DNA of 64,000 nucleotides from Citrus sinensis (lineage: Eukaryota; Streptophyta; Magnoliopsida; Sapindales; Rutaceae). Below, piece after piece: positions 50,273 to 63,837 of the stretch. How positions within the stretch are numbered: position 1 is the first letter of the stretch; the number at the start of each line of letters is the position of its first letter. Position numbers and translations under genes: made by a program. Where the stretch lies: positions 31,141,501 through 31,205,500 of the forward strand of contig NC_068560.1 in NCBI RefSeq assembly GCF_022201045.2, written 5' to 3'. A model generated the notes under the pieces. That model was given only the letters and a program-made list of their open reading frames with translations, was not told where the DNA came from and ran no database searches.

Positions 50273-51418
50273 TCAATCAACCGTAAATGGTTGCAAACTT
50301 GCTTGCCTGTAACAGGAAACAATGAAAATAATTAGTGAACAACAGAAACAATTTTATAGCAAAAATCAATAACAGTGGACGAGGCTGATGATTAAGAAGA
50401 ATTAACTCCTCTTTCACTATGTGCACAAATTTTACATCAGGCAGAATTAAGCAGAAAAAATTAAAAAAAAAAAAAAAAGCTCAAAACCTTATATTTTCCT
50501 TTGTTGTAACAATGAACCCAACAAACATCTCAGCAAATTCTTTTAACATCTTTCAGCTCAATCAAGACAAGCTTTTCATTTTGTATTGCACAAAAGAAAC
50601 AGGAACTTCAATTCATTTAAAATCACTATTTTTTTTTTTTCCCTCACCGAACAACTGAACAGAAAGTAACAGGACATTAACTAAAAATTACAATACAGCC
50701 AGATACATATGCTGTCAATATAATACAATGAATTCATAAGACAACCAAATAGAAAACCTAATCATTCTATATTAAAAAAAGCTCGGAGGAACAAAACTGA
50801 CCATAAATACAAGACACAGCTTTACCATAAATAGAAATAAATCGTAAGATAAATAACTAAACTTTGAAGCATGATGTGACTCATTTATTCAAACCAAAAT
50901 ACCCATCTTTTAAAAAATAAAACCCATAATTTGATTATTTTTTTTTTCCCTTCAAATTTATACATTCATCAATCAAACAAGAAATTAAGCTTAGCCACAG
51001 CATTTAAACGACAACCAAAGCTTCAAGCTTTTTCATATTTCTTCATTGTCAAAAACGTTCCTTTAACAAATTAAGTATCTTTTTTTGGAAAACGAAAAAG
51101 AGAAATGCAAAAACTTGAGAGGGGAAAAAAACAAAAAGAGAGAGAGAGAATGCTTGCCTTGTAGCTTAAACTTGGAATGTTAAATGAAGATTCAAAGCCC
51201 CCCCAGAAAAAATATATATATATATATAATCAAAATTCACAAAACCCAATAAGGAAGATTATTCATTCTAAGAAGGTACCTTTGAAACCCAAAAGCATAA
51301 GATTAATCACTATAAAAACGAATTTTTGTGCCAATTTTTCCTCCCTCTCTTCACTTTGAAGAATCAGTATTATATAAAGAGAGCCAGTGAGAAGATTGAG
51401 AGAGTCCGGGTAAAATTA

Positions 51419-52333
51419 GGGAAATTTACAAAATTAGCCATAAAACTTTTACGTTTTTCAACTTTAACCCCCCAAAGTTTTTTCTATCATAACTAGCCAA
51501 ACACCTTATGTTTGGACTACATTACCCTCATCACTTTCATCAAATTTACAAAGCCATGCCACTTTTTCAAATTTACAAAGCCATGGCACCTGTTCCATTG
51601 CTTGTCGCGCATAAACCCACGTATTTTATGGAGTACATGATTTTGGATTTGATTTGTCTCGTCGTAAGCTTCGAAACGGTATATTATACGCCTAAAACGA
51701 ACATATATAGCTCAAGTTATGGCTTTCGAAATATATATGAAATTTAGTGAGACAGGCAAGTGGGACAGGTGCCTGTCGCACATAAACGCACTGCATTTAT
51801 GTGCGATAGGCACCTGTCCCACTGCTTGTCGCACATAAACTCACGGCGCTTATGGAATGCATGATTTTGGATTTGATTTGTCTCGTCGTAAGCTTCGAAA
51901 CGGTATATTATACGCCTAAAACGGACATATATAGCTCAAATTATGGCTTTCGAAACATATATGAAATTTAGTGAGACAGGCACCTGTCCCACTTGCCTGT
52001 CTCACTAAATTTCATATATGTTTCGAAAGCCATAACTTGAGCTATATATGTTCGTTTTAGGCGTATAATATACCGTTTCGAAGCTTACGACGAGACAAAT
52101 CAAATCCAAAATCATGTACTCCATAAAATCCATGGGTTTATGTGCGACAAGCAATGGAACATGTGCCATGACTTTGTAAATTTGAAAAAGTGGCATGGCT
52201 TTGTAAATTTGATGAAAGTGATGAGGGTAATGTAGTCCAAACATAAGGTGTTTGGCTAGTTATGATAGAAAAAACTTTGGGGGGTTAAAGTTGAAAAACG
52301 TAAAAATTTTATGGCTAATTTTGTAAATTTCCC
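51419..52333. mobile_element. Near-palindromic Mutator-like foldback element with 9-bp target duplication
   Basis: The element begins GGGAAATTTAC and ends GTAAATTTCCC. It is flanked on both sides by GTAAAATTA (51410-51418 and 52334-52342), a perfect 9-bp target-site duplication, as Mutator-like elements make. The arms of about 340 bp (51419 to about 51760 and about 51990-52333) are inverted copies with only a few percent difference. The same 79-codon open frame can be read from each arm with few changes. Between the arms a third, direct copy of the arm's inner module (about 51835-51985) is bounded by GACAGGCACCTGTC-type palindromes. There is no transposase. The high arm identity suggests a recent origin. 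Confidence 0.88.
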
Positions 52334-52616
52334 GTAAAATTATAACTCATTTAAGAAGCGAAAATAAAAGTATATATATCCTCTGCGGTCGCGTACAGGT
52401 TTAGAGAATTCTTGTAAGGTACATTGGGGGGTATTTATGTCATATAGAAGCTGGAATTGTAACGAAAAAAAATACCAGGTCAGGTATGTAGTGCTGGGGG
52501 GTGGCTGCGGCCTGCGGGTGATGTGGTAAGAAGCTTTGACTATTTTTATTTGCGTGTGAAGATTGTGCAAGTAACTTTAACTACTTGCATATTATTAACA
52601 AAGACAAAGTTAATGC

Positions 52617-53021
52617 TTGATCAATCGCGCAAAGTTTCGCATAATAATTAATTAATTCATTCATTCATTAATTACTTGGTTTTATTAAGCCATTCAATTG
52701 CCACGTGTATTATTGTTGATGCTTCCTGGATGCCCTGATTCCTGATGCATGCACTTGTTCTTAACCATTATTTCAATTGCTATTATTTAAAATTTTGATA
52801 CTGTACACAAATCAATTGTTATGGCGGTGGTTATCTTTAAAGGTTGATGAGTTTGCTTTTCTTTTTTTCTTTTTTTTGGTAATTAATTATAATTTAATTT
52901 AAGTACAGTTGTAACGTCCATGAAACTACCCCATCCATTATGTAACAACAACAGCACAAAGATCAAGATCCCTGTGTAACAAACATCTCCATTAACCCTT
53001 AATTATTGTGAGATGTCATTA

Positions 53022-53078
<57 letters not shown>

Positions 53079-54380
53079 TTTTACTATATATCGGTTAATA
53101 GATAACATATGATTTTTCTTATTGACAAATTATGATAGATATTATTACAAATAAGTGAAGTAATTTATCTTGTTTGTATACTTCTATGGAGGTTATGTTG
53201 TAACTTGAAATTGACAGTGCTTTTCTTCTTTCTTGTTAAATATATTTCTTAAGTTCTTTCTACTTATTTGGTGCTATTTTTGTGTTTTTTTTTTTAAATG
53301 TTAACAAACAGATACAAGTCTTTTTTTAGCTTATGGTCATACGAATTAAGACCATAGATGATGATGAAATTTTGGATGTCTAAAATGTACTAACAAAAAA
53401 GGGTACAGTCCTTTTTATTAATCCAATATGTAGAATTCAGTCAAATTAATGAGAATATAAAGTCCTGCTACGAAGGAATTTTCAGCTGCAGCATACTTGG
53501 GAGCATAGGCAGTGATGATGGGTCACGAGAAATGGTACAATACTCACGTGACCAAAGAGAATTCCAAAATGCAACTAAAATCAGCATTCTTATCATCATG
53601 TGCTTGGAATGAGATAGTGTTTGATCGATGATCATCATTCAAACACAGTTGTTCTTTGATGAAATCAGGGCTGTCAACTCCAGGTCTGGTCATCTTGCTT
53701 TTGCTACAGATATATCAATTTCTTTGTTGTATTCAATCAAGTTTTCGTTAATAAAATTGTGCTCATGAGTTGTCTTTCCAATACTTAGCTTGATTTCTTA
53801 AACCAATGAAACCAATTATACTTACCTACAAAGGATCAAAGAAAGCTTGTAACTATTTTAAAACCCATTAATTAAAGTGTATATATATGCAGAAGATAAG
53901 CTTTATTGATGAGATTTGTATTGGTTGTTTGAATTACAGGCATTGATGACAATTAATTCATTAATTGATTTGATTGTTGAGATTTTTATTGGTTGTTTGT
54001 GCTTGGATCGACTGCACAAAGTTTGTGATAATAATTAATTCATTAATTGATTTGATTTGATTCAATTGCCGAGTGTATTATTATTGATGCTTCTTGGATG
54101 CATTAGTTCTTAATCATTCTTTTAAATAGTATTGTAAAGTTAATGGTGGATGAGTTTGCATTTTTTTTCTTCTTCTTTTTTAATAATCAATTGTTATTTT
54201 TGTCTAGTTGTAACATCCATGAAATTACCCACCCATCATATAATACAACAATAATCAAGGTCTCTATAAGGGATATCTCTATTAAATCCTTAATAAGAAA
54301 GTTATTATGAGAGGTCATTATCATACTCTTGCTACATAGCGATTTATAAATATCATATAATTTCCCTTGTTAACAAATTA
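52617..54380. repeat. Diverged direct duplication, about 400 bp, spaced 1.4 kb
   Basis: Segment 52617-53030 and segment 54003-54340 share, in order: GCACAAAGTTT/GCGCAAAGTTT, ATAATTAATT, ATTCAATTGCC, GTGTATTATT, TTGATGCTTC, TGGATGAGTTTGC/GTTGATGAGTTTGC, GTTGTAACGTCCATGAAA/GTTGTAACATCCATGAAA and CTATTAAATCC/CCATTAACCC. A third, shorter echo (ATTAATTCATTAATTGATTTG) lies at 53950. No gene is seen between them. Confidence 0.7.
53023..53075. repeat. (AT)n microsatellite
   Basis: This uninterrupted AT run of about 50 bases follows the first copy of the diverged duplication. Other AT runs lie at about 55303-55332 and 57139-57187, and a (GTA/ATA)n run at about 56508-56543. Confidence 0.9.
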
Positions 54381-55300
54381 TGTGAAGAGAATTATATGGA
54401 TCTGATTATTTATTAAATTTACTGTAATCAAATTTAGTTTTTGTTATTTTTTTTTTTACAATTAAAGTGATAATTTAATTCTCTCTTTACCTAAAATCTG
54501 AATCTCAGACCTCTTCTACCATCACTACAGATTTTTACCAAATTTTAATTTTAATTTGATTTATAGAATCTCATAATTTAATCTATATGATCTTTAATGA
54601 AATTATATTGTAATTTCAAAAGGATTGTATAAGAACGAATCATCCATTTCAATTAACAAACTTGTTGCATTTCAAGTGGGCCAATAATTTCAATGTAATA
54701 ATAATTCACACCGGTCGAGCAATTTTACAAATTTTTTTGTTATTAAATTAGATAAACAATTGTTCTTAATATAAACCCAACAAAAAATAAATAAAAAAAG
54801 TTGCGGCTAGTTTTTGTTCTTCATCAAAAACAAGATAATGACAATACAAAGCGAAGCCATGTGCGGTAGGCTTAAGGCTCACATTTATTCATTCCATCCT
54901 TCCACCTAATTTTTCTTTTTTGATAAATTAATTTCATAGCTATGATAAAAGATAATTTCCGAACCTGACAATGTTAATTAATTTTATCAGTTTCTTGGTT
55001 CAATCATTCACAGGGTGTTATGGTTACTCATTTCTTCTTCTTTTTTTTTTAAAAAAAAAGGAATAATGAAATTATTCCAAATAGAAAAAAAAAAGGTAGA
55101 AATATTCATAACAAATATAAAATTTGGGTTACGTGCATACTAAAACAATGATCATATATATGGAGAAAGTTACGGTGCAACGATGATACGGTATCACCGT
55201 TGCACCCAACCATTAAATCTCACTGAATTCATTCATCTACGTAAATTTAACGGTTAGATATAACAGTGATACTGTATCATCGTTGTACCGTAACCGAATC

Positions 55301-55334
<34 letters not shown>

Positions 55335-57133
55335 ACATGTAATATTTGAAAAAGGAATAAACCAACCACAAACAAAAGAGACACATGGCAGATTTTATGT
55401 GACGGAGACCATGGAGACCTTAAAATATTGGCAGACACATCAATTATGCATATTTTTTGTGTGGTCGGTTGCATTGCTTAGACAGGGCGGATGATAGGAC
55501 CTTCATGGCCTAAAAAATATCGAGTAATAATTATGGGCCCACGAAGGACCGAACCCATTATATTTTGAGACTCAATTATCGGGATTCTGTTGTGATTGCG
55601 ACACGTCAGTTTCCAAATTTTCCAATCCCATGGAAGATACAATGATGTGAAAAGTGGGGATAGACTAGAGAGGATTAGCATGATTCCTTTTCTTTGTGGA
55701 GAATCAAAACATTTGTCAGAGCGTACGGGAAACTAGCAATGAGGACTTTACACGAAAGGTGTTAAATTAGGCCGCTTTATATAATTATATTGCCATAATA
55801 CACGATAAATTTGTGGGAGGACCTAAGTTATATTCAACGTAATTTATGATTTTTTTATAATAATAGTATTATTAGTGGAATTGAATACTGATGTTGTGAG
55901 AGGCGTAAATTACGTTCAACGTAACTTAGCGCTAACTTGAATTTGCGCTTGTTTAGAGAATGTACATGAAATCAATCATATGGCTCATGCATGGATCCGT
56001 GGGGGAATGGGCAAGCAAGTGCACGTTGGCTTATCTTAAAGTGGAAGCCACTCCTTATGTTCAAACATGTTGCCTTTGATCTGTCGTCTTTATCTTTATA
56101 TGCCTTCGATCGTAGTAGAAGATATTTGATATTATTAGCCCATTTCTCATTTGGTAAATTAAATCTTTAATTCCCATTGATTTGGTGCATTTATTCTATA
56201 TACTCGTTAATTTAATGTTCCAACATTCTATATTTTAGTCTCCTAACCCATGTTGTCAGTTATTTCCTTTGACACGCTTGCAAGAATAATACGTTTACGT
56301 TTTTTATGTACTTTTTATATTCAAAAATTAACTTACTTCGTTCTAAGTCTAGATATTATTCCTGTATGCTGAGGAGATATTTTAAAATCAATCCCACACG
56401 AAACAGAGAGAGAGAGATATACGGAGAGAGGGGCTTTATTAGGCTTAAAGTTAGGAAAGAAGCCCATTAACAAATAAGGAGCCCACCAAGCTTGACCCAC
56501 TTTTAAGTAGTAGTAGTAGTAATAATAATAATAATAATAATAAACAATGTTAAGAAGTCCTACTCGTTTAGTTTTTGCATCATCTTCTTGGTCGTAACTT
56601 CTATTGTTTAATTTCTAACAGAAAAAGTAAGATTATTCTTACACATTATGACTTCGAAAATAATTATTATTTTATGGGTATTAATGAGAAAATTGAATTA
56701 TTAATAACATGCTGTTTTAATCAGTTTTTTAAAATTTATTAAATGAGGGGACGAAGCGAAAAAAGATGTAATTTTCCTAATATTACAATTTACACCATAT
56801 ATACATATACAAAATTGTTTGTGGAATTTGCTGAAATGAGTATATTGTATGCTTACTTTGTTCTAGTTCTTGAGGTTCCCAAGAAGATATTCTCTTTTTT
56901 TTTTTTACCTTCTTGTAGACCTTGAATTCAATAGAAATGCTTCTATTGATATAAATTTATTTTGCGGAAATATATATTAATGTGCACATTTCATACTTTT
57001 GAGGATGGGGGAGCCATCATATCTTTGTAGCCGCTGAATCCTTTGGACACTAAAGGACATAATTACCTTATCAATTTAATTGAATGCACTAATTTAGTGT
57101 AAAGTTAAGGAATATTGTGCAGTTAATAAATAA

Positions 57134-57180
<47 letters not shown>

Positions 57181-57750
57181 TATGTATATATAATTTAGTG
57201 TAAAGTTAACTTTACCCACTGGCTTTCCTTCATCTGGCAATGTTATAGGCCAGCATGTGGGCAGTGGTGGAATCAGGCCATGCAGCATTCCCTTTCCAGT
57301 TGATCAATTTGATTCAAGACCACAGACAACAATTTTTAAAAAAAAAAAAAATTGGCAAATCCATAAAATGACAATAAGTGTTTATAAAAAATGATATTTG
57401 AGGAACAATAGAGACAGAGGATGACAAGAACATGTTCAAAGCTACATAGGTTTGATGGTGTTTTTGTCAAATTTTTTTTTTTCTTTTATCACCACTACTA
57501 TGTTCAAGTATCATTGTGTATTCCTATAGTGAACTTCTTAATTGACCAAGTCTTGTAGCTGGGCATGAGTTTCCTTAAAAGGCTAACAGCAGCTTTTTCT
57601 AAAAAGCATTGGCGTTAGAAAATCTTCCTTTTTGTCTGCTTTATGGATATCCCACTGTCCAAATCTCAGCAACTCTTCTGTATACGTACTTTGATGCTTC
57701 TTTTTCAAGCCCATGGCTACCTTGGAGTTGTTGTTCATAACCACACGATG
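54381..57750. other. Intergenic; no gene seen apart from the MITE at 55158-55306
   Basis: AT-rich sequence with microsatellites and short frames. No splice-connected coding segments, RNA genes or known domains were recognised. Confidence 0.55.
55158..55306. mobile_element. Small MITE with about 35-bp inverted ends
   Basis: GTTACGGTGCAACGATGATA at 55169 is matched inversely by TATCATCGTTGTACCGTAAC ending at 55294, and the similarity continues outward over an AT-rich flank. The total length is about 126-149 bp with no coding capacity. Confidence 0.7.
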
Positions 57751-57821
57751 AAAAGGTTACTAGAGCTGGTCCCGTGCTTCACACCAGCCGAGGCAGGCAT
57801 TTGAGGCTCGGGAAATGAGAA

Positions 57822-58254
57822 AGGGTGGCGGATGTTGACAATTATGAATCGAGACGACCAGAAGAAGGAAACAGTAGTGCCGTTTCAGCTGCAATTCAAA
57901 TAAAACGTCCCTCAGGATGGAAAGCCACGCCCTTCATCTTAGGTCTTGACTTAATTATGATATAAAATGTAAACACATTATACATGTAGATATTAATGGC
58001 CGGCAAAGCAATGTCTTTATTTTGTGATGCATGCAGGAAATGAGTCGTTTGAGAGAGTGGGGTCATTTGGGATACTGGCAAGCTTTACTGTGTATTTGTT
58101 AGCTGAATACAACGTATCACAGGTGGATGCTGCTGTAAAGTTTGGTGCCTGGAACGGTGTCAGCAATTTCCTAACAATCATCTGTGCTTTCATAGCTGAT
58201 GCCTATCTCGGAAGATTTCTCACCATTGTTTTAGCTTCCTTTGCATCTCTTTTG
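57822..58254 (+). pseudogene. Truncated NPF (NRT1/PTR) transporter fragment, NPF2-like
   Basis: Two exons of a proton-coupled nitrate/peptide-type transporter are clear. A first exon ends RPSGWKATPFILG at 57942 (donor GT). A second, 58037-58254, reads GNESFERVGSFGILASFTVY, LLAEYN, AAVKFGAWNGVSNFLTI and IADAYLGRFLTIVLASFASLL, then a GT donor. These are the N-terminal part and first membrane helices of the family, with the conserved NESFER/DAYLGRF signatures. The frame of exon 1 has no ATG between its upstream TGA (about 57818) and the splice site; an ATG at 57832 is in another frame. The remaining roughly 500 residues do not appear anywhere up to 64000. I therefore call it a 5' fragment or pseudogene, although a very distant exon beyond the window cannot be excluded. 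Confidence 0.72.
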
Positions 58255-58446
58255 GTATGGATACCTCTCTCTTTATGTCCAAATTAACATTGAGCTCCCC
58301 GTTTCGGAGCTTTGTGTGTGTGATTTCTCGAGTATGGGTTGAGAGTCACGAAGTGGGACTTCAAAATGTTTGGTGAGAGGCAGAAGCGGGTTTTTGAAGT
58401 TAAAGATTCAGAGAGTTACAGCTTTGCTTTAAATATTGAGTTCTTT

Positions 58447-58658
58447 TTTTTTTTTTGGTTTTGACCACGAGGTATCCAGCCTCAACTGTGGAAAGCACCT
58501 TTAAGCTCGTACCACAACTCAAATTAGAAGTCCCCGCTCGAACCGAGAGGCACAGGTTCTCCCAACAAAGGCGACTTCCCTGCGACTCGAACTGGGGAGC
58601 AAATCCAATCAAGCCACTTAAGGGGACTCCATTGCCAGTGGAGCCAACACTTTGTTGG
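58447..58658 (-). mobile_element. tRNA-derived SINE with 18-bp target duplication
   Basis: Read on the minus strand, the insert starts near 58658 with an A-box-like TGGCTCCACTGG (58646-58635) and a B box GTTCGAGTC (58592-58584), the spacing expected of a Pol III promoter. It ends in an A-rich tail (T run at 58447-58457 on the plus strand). Identical TTAAATATTGAGTTCTTT lies on both sides (58429-58446 and 58659-58676). The perfect duplication implies a fairly recent retroposition, just 3' of the NPF fragment. Confidence 0.85.
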
Positions 58659-59344
58659 TTAAATATTGAGTTCTTTATAAAACGGTCAATGGGTTGCCGT
58701 TTTGTCGTCCTTGTTCTGTCGAGTCACTGCTGCTAAATCTGCGGACTGCCTCTCTCTTTGTCATCTTCATGCACATTCTGTTAGTTTGTGCCCGTAGAGT
58801 TATTGCGTGTTAATTACTTTGCTGCTTGTTCTTGCAATGACTGGTTTTTCAATAGGTTATTTATTGGTTCAGTTATTGATTTTTAATACATTTTTGCCAA
58901 AATGTATTAATGTTGTGTATATATTGTAGAAAAATAAAAATGTCATCATTGTAGCCATTGAAACGTGGGCATTATAATGACATAATTAATTATCATTCGA
59001 AAGTACTCTAAAATTAATCAGACAATTATGCCAACGAAGTAAGAGGGATAGAGAGAGGTTGTGACTCATATCATTGTACTTTTCATCCATCTTAAACAAA
59101 TCTTAATTGACGATATTTCTACCAAGAATCATAGTGGACTATTTCGTAGCCTTAAAGAAGCATAAATCTTAACAGGCCTCATTCTATTGAAAATTAAAGC
59201 AGACCAGTAATTAGGATTTGGGACAGTACTCTATTGAAAAGAGGATTAAGAATTAAGAGATTTGTGACAGTAACCTGTAGATCAGTCAAAAAAATGAACT
59301 CGAAAATGAGTTAAAGAGGTTATGCATAGGGGATACAGATTTGA

Positions 59345-59810
59345 GACCTGGCTCTTGTACCACGTCGGTTAAATTACTGAATCAAAAGTTCACTTAAGTT
59401 CTGTTAATACATCGATCAATAAGGTGACCTTCAAGAATGGCCCAGCTGGTAGGTCTCTATTCATGAAAATTGCACTTGAAATAACGAAAGAGAGCAATGT
59501 CGTAGAAGACAATAGATGTAATCGTGTATCAGAATCACCAATGCTAAGAAAATGAAGAGAGAATGCAGAGCATTTTATGAATTACTGTCCCGGAACTTTT
59601 ACTCACACCAAACACATTTACAACCTCTCTGTATATATTCTAGGTAAACTGAAATCAAAATATCATCTTCAACAATTTTGATTAAAATAGCTGTGTTTCT
59701 TAATTAGAAACAATAATTCTGATTATCAATTTATGCTAAAGTCCTGTTTCTATCTAGTCAAATGATCCATGATTTACTAAAGAGCAGTCTGAGATATCCT
59801 CGGTGTCAAC
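59345..59810 (-). mobile_element. Possible remnant of a Copia-type LTR with primer-binding site
   Basis: On the minus strand at about 59364-59349 there is TGGTACAAGAGCCAGG, which resembles the initiator-tRNA-Met primer-binding site (TGGTATCAGAGC) of plant Copia elements. The sequence before it (59370-59780 on the plus strand) has the style of a short LTR. No second LTR, gag or pol was found. This is a weak call. Confidence 0.25.
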
Positions 59811-60149
59811 TATATATTATAGCAAAAATAATGCTACTAATGTTCCTTGCCAAAAAGAAAATTTCAGCCACATTATGGATGGTTTGTGTTGTCTAGCTAG
59901 GAGTTCTTCCCTTACAAGAACATCCGCATATATTAAAATGTTGATTGAAGGCTTCATCGTCCTATATAACTATATTAATGTGTTAAATTTGTGTAAGACA
60001 TGCTATAACTATAAATTAATTCACATTTTAAAACGCGTGGACGTATACACCTAAGTAATATCATTAGAAGTTATGTGTTTGATGGTTGCAACTATATACT
60101 TGATGAAATGCCTCACTAGTGGATTTTTGGCGGGAAGGCAATATTTTAA

Positions 60150-61028
60150 GGCTGTGTTTACTTGCTGGAGTGGGAGTGAGGAGTGTGTATTTCTCCCACT
60201 CCAGCGTTTACTTGCTTAAAATGACCACGGATTGGGAATCCCACTCCGTGGGCCCCACTCATTTTTGGAGTGGGGAGTGGGAGTGGGACTCCCATTGGGG
60301 GAGGTGGGAGTGGGAATCCAGTCCCACCTCTCCCCTTTTTACCCTTTCATTTTTAATTTAATTTAATTTAATATTTTATAATTAATAAAATAAAATAAAT
60401 AATATTTATTTGAATAATAATATTATATTTAACTAAATAATAATTTACATTGATTCTAAGTTAAAATTATTTTAAAATAATATTATTATATTAATAGAGA
60501 ATTAATAAATATAATATTATTATATTTATTTTAAAAATAATAGTACTATATTTATTTAATATTAATAATAATAAATAGTTTATTCTAAGAAAATATTAAT
60601 TTTGTACTAAATAATATTATATTATTATTTTATATAATAATAAATTTAATATAATTATATTAAATAAAATAAAATAAGGTTTCATTTTATATTAAAATTA
60701 AAATTAATAATTTATTGTTCATAATTAAGAATATTAATAATTATAATAAATTTACAAATATAATAAAATAAATAGTATTCATTAAATATATTTTTTATTA
60801 GTTTTGTAATTAAAAACTATAATTTTTTAAATAAGGATAAAATTGTAATTTGAAACTATTTACTCTAAATCCAAGACAAAGTAAACACATAAATTGGATT
60901 CTGATCTCTATTCCATATTTCCATTCTAGTGTAAGTAAACAACCTACTTCCACTCTCACTCCACACTCCTAATCCAAGGATTCTCACTCCTCAGGATTTC
61001 CACTCCAATCCAAAAAGTAAACGCAGCA
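60150..61028. mobile_element. Tourist/Harbinger-type MITE of about 880 bp
   Basis: The left end GGCTGTGTTTACTT, followed by G-rich GGAGTGGGAGTG blocks, is matched inversely at the right end (AAGTAAACGCAGC, preceded by CACTCC-rich blocks). A 3-bp TAA is present on both sides (60147-60149 and 61029-61031), the usual PIF/Harbinger target. The inside is extremely AT-rich (about 60350-60850) with no coding capacity. Confidence 0.7.
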
Positions 61029-62289
<1,261 letters not shown>

Positions 62290-63542
62290 TATGGATCCAC
62301 CTACGTTACAACAGTGGTACCATACCACAGTTTTTGTCTTTATTCAGTTGAGTCGTTGGATGTTTTACTGGTCAATCTAATGGCTGAAATTAATAATTAG
62401 ATAATTGATGCGGCAACCTGCAACCGTTGGAGCCGGTTGCGGTTTTAATGTAATGTAATATCATTTGCGAGCTTGTGGTGAGAAAGTTTGTTGTACTGCA
62501 TCAATGGAACTGATTTCATCTCAAATCGATATGGAGACAGACAAAAAAATTGAAATTAGGGTTTAGTTATGTTTGTCGCAATTAAAAATTTCTGATGACT
62601 CGTAATGTGAATATGGCGTGTGTCTTGTAGGCAATCGACGGCGAAATTATAATCAACAAGGCAAAGGGCAATCGGAAGTCGGTGCTGAATTTTTAGGCAT
62701 ATATGAAATCAGAGAAGTGAGATTGGTAACGAGGAGTCGTTGGTTAATTTGATTGCAACAAGCATTGGATTGAAGGAGGAAGATGCAATAAAATTCTTGC
62801 AGAATAAATGAAGATTGGCCATGCATAAGGAAATCGAGAAACAATGAGAGGCATGAAAGGACAAACAATGAGGGCATAAGCTAGTGCAACTGTCCAAGCA
62901 ACATATGTTATTTTCATTTTTTTTCTTTCGTCTTCGTGAATTATGCAAGCGTAGAAGAACTTTTCAGTGAACAAAACTTCAAGCCAATGAGGAAGATGTG
63001 AGGAAACCCAGCATATATACGTTACTGCAACAATTATTCAATTTGATTTTCAGAATAAAATAACAAATTAAATTGCAGCATGAGATAAATTAAAGCTGCA
63101 CAAGACTATAGAGCAATGAACAAATTAAAGAACTCCACCATGAAATGATTTGAGATATCTTTTGATGTTTGATGAGAGAGAAAATTTGGTCAGGATTTAT
63201 GGATATAGAGAAAGAGGAGTGTTAGGAAAGAAAACGGTGTAGAAGATTGTCCCTTCATCCATTTGGCCTTTGGCAGGGGCTTCCTTCGATTTTCACCTGG
63301 ACTTCATAAATTCCTCAAATTTCCTTCTTGATAACAGTAATCCTGCGTTCGGAGAGAGGTGAGTCACCGTGTTTCGTCACATCCAAATCTACTTTTTCTT
63401 AACCGATTTCTCCGGTCTTATCCAACACAAATGTCGCCATCTCTTCTCCATTCGATTGGTTGCTTTTAAATCCAATGGTTATATTAGATGAGGACAAAAA
63501 TTGTGGTATGGTACCACTGTTGAAATATAGGTGGATCCATAT
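62290..63542. mobile_element. Terminal-inverted-repeat element of about 1.25 kb
   Basis: The left end ATATGGATCCACCTACGTTA, followed by CAACAGTGGTACCATACCAC and TTTTTGTC, is matched inversely by the right end at 63485-63542 (GACAAAAATTGTGGTATGG, TACCACTGTTG, GGTGGATCCATAT). Near-identity extends for about 55 bases and weaker similarity continues inward. No transposase frame is recognised inside. No unambiguous target duplication was found. The right end lies about 300 bases upstream of the gene at 63838. Confidence 0.65.
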
Positions 63543-63837
63543 CAGGGTTTTGTTTAATAGACAAAAAGTGAGGGAGACGTCACCATACAAAAAATCAGCT
63601 AAATCGTGGGCCATTGGGCCAAAAATCCTTCTGCTTGATTCGGGCCCATCAAAGCCTCTTCTATTGACACACTCAGAAACCTACATAACTTATCATAATC
63701 GTCCAAAAATAAAAATAATAACATCGACACGGGCAGTCTGGCAGTATGCAGTGCGGTGCGGCCCGTCGCAGCAAGACCCTGTAAGCTGCAGCACAAAACG
63801 AAAGCAGTTTCAAGTCTTATAGCCTTCTGTCATTCGG

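Noticed and set aside
51508-52244. Two 79-codon frames in opposite orientation with nearly the same protein sequence
   Set aside because: They are mirror images inside the foldback element, not genes; the sequence has no family signature.
59345-59810. A complete LTR retrotransposon
   Set aside because: Only a primer-binding-site-like motif and LTR-style sequence are seen; there is no second LTR and no gag or pol frame within reach.
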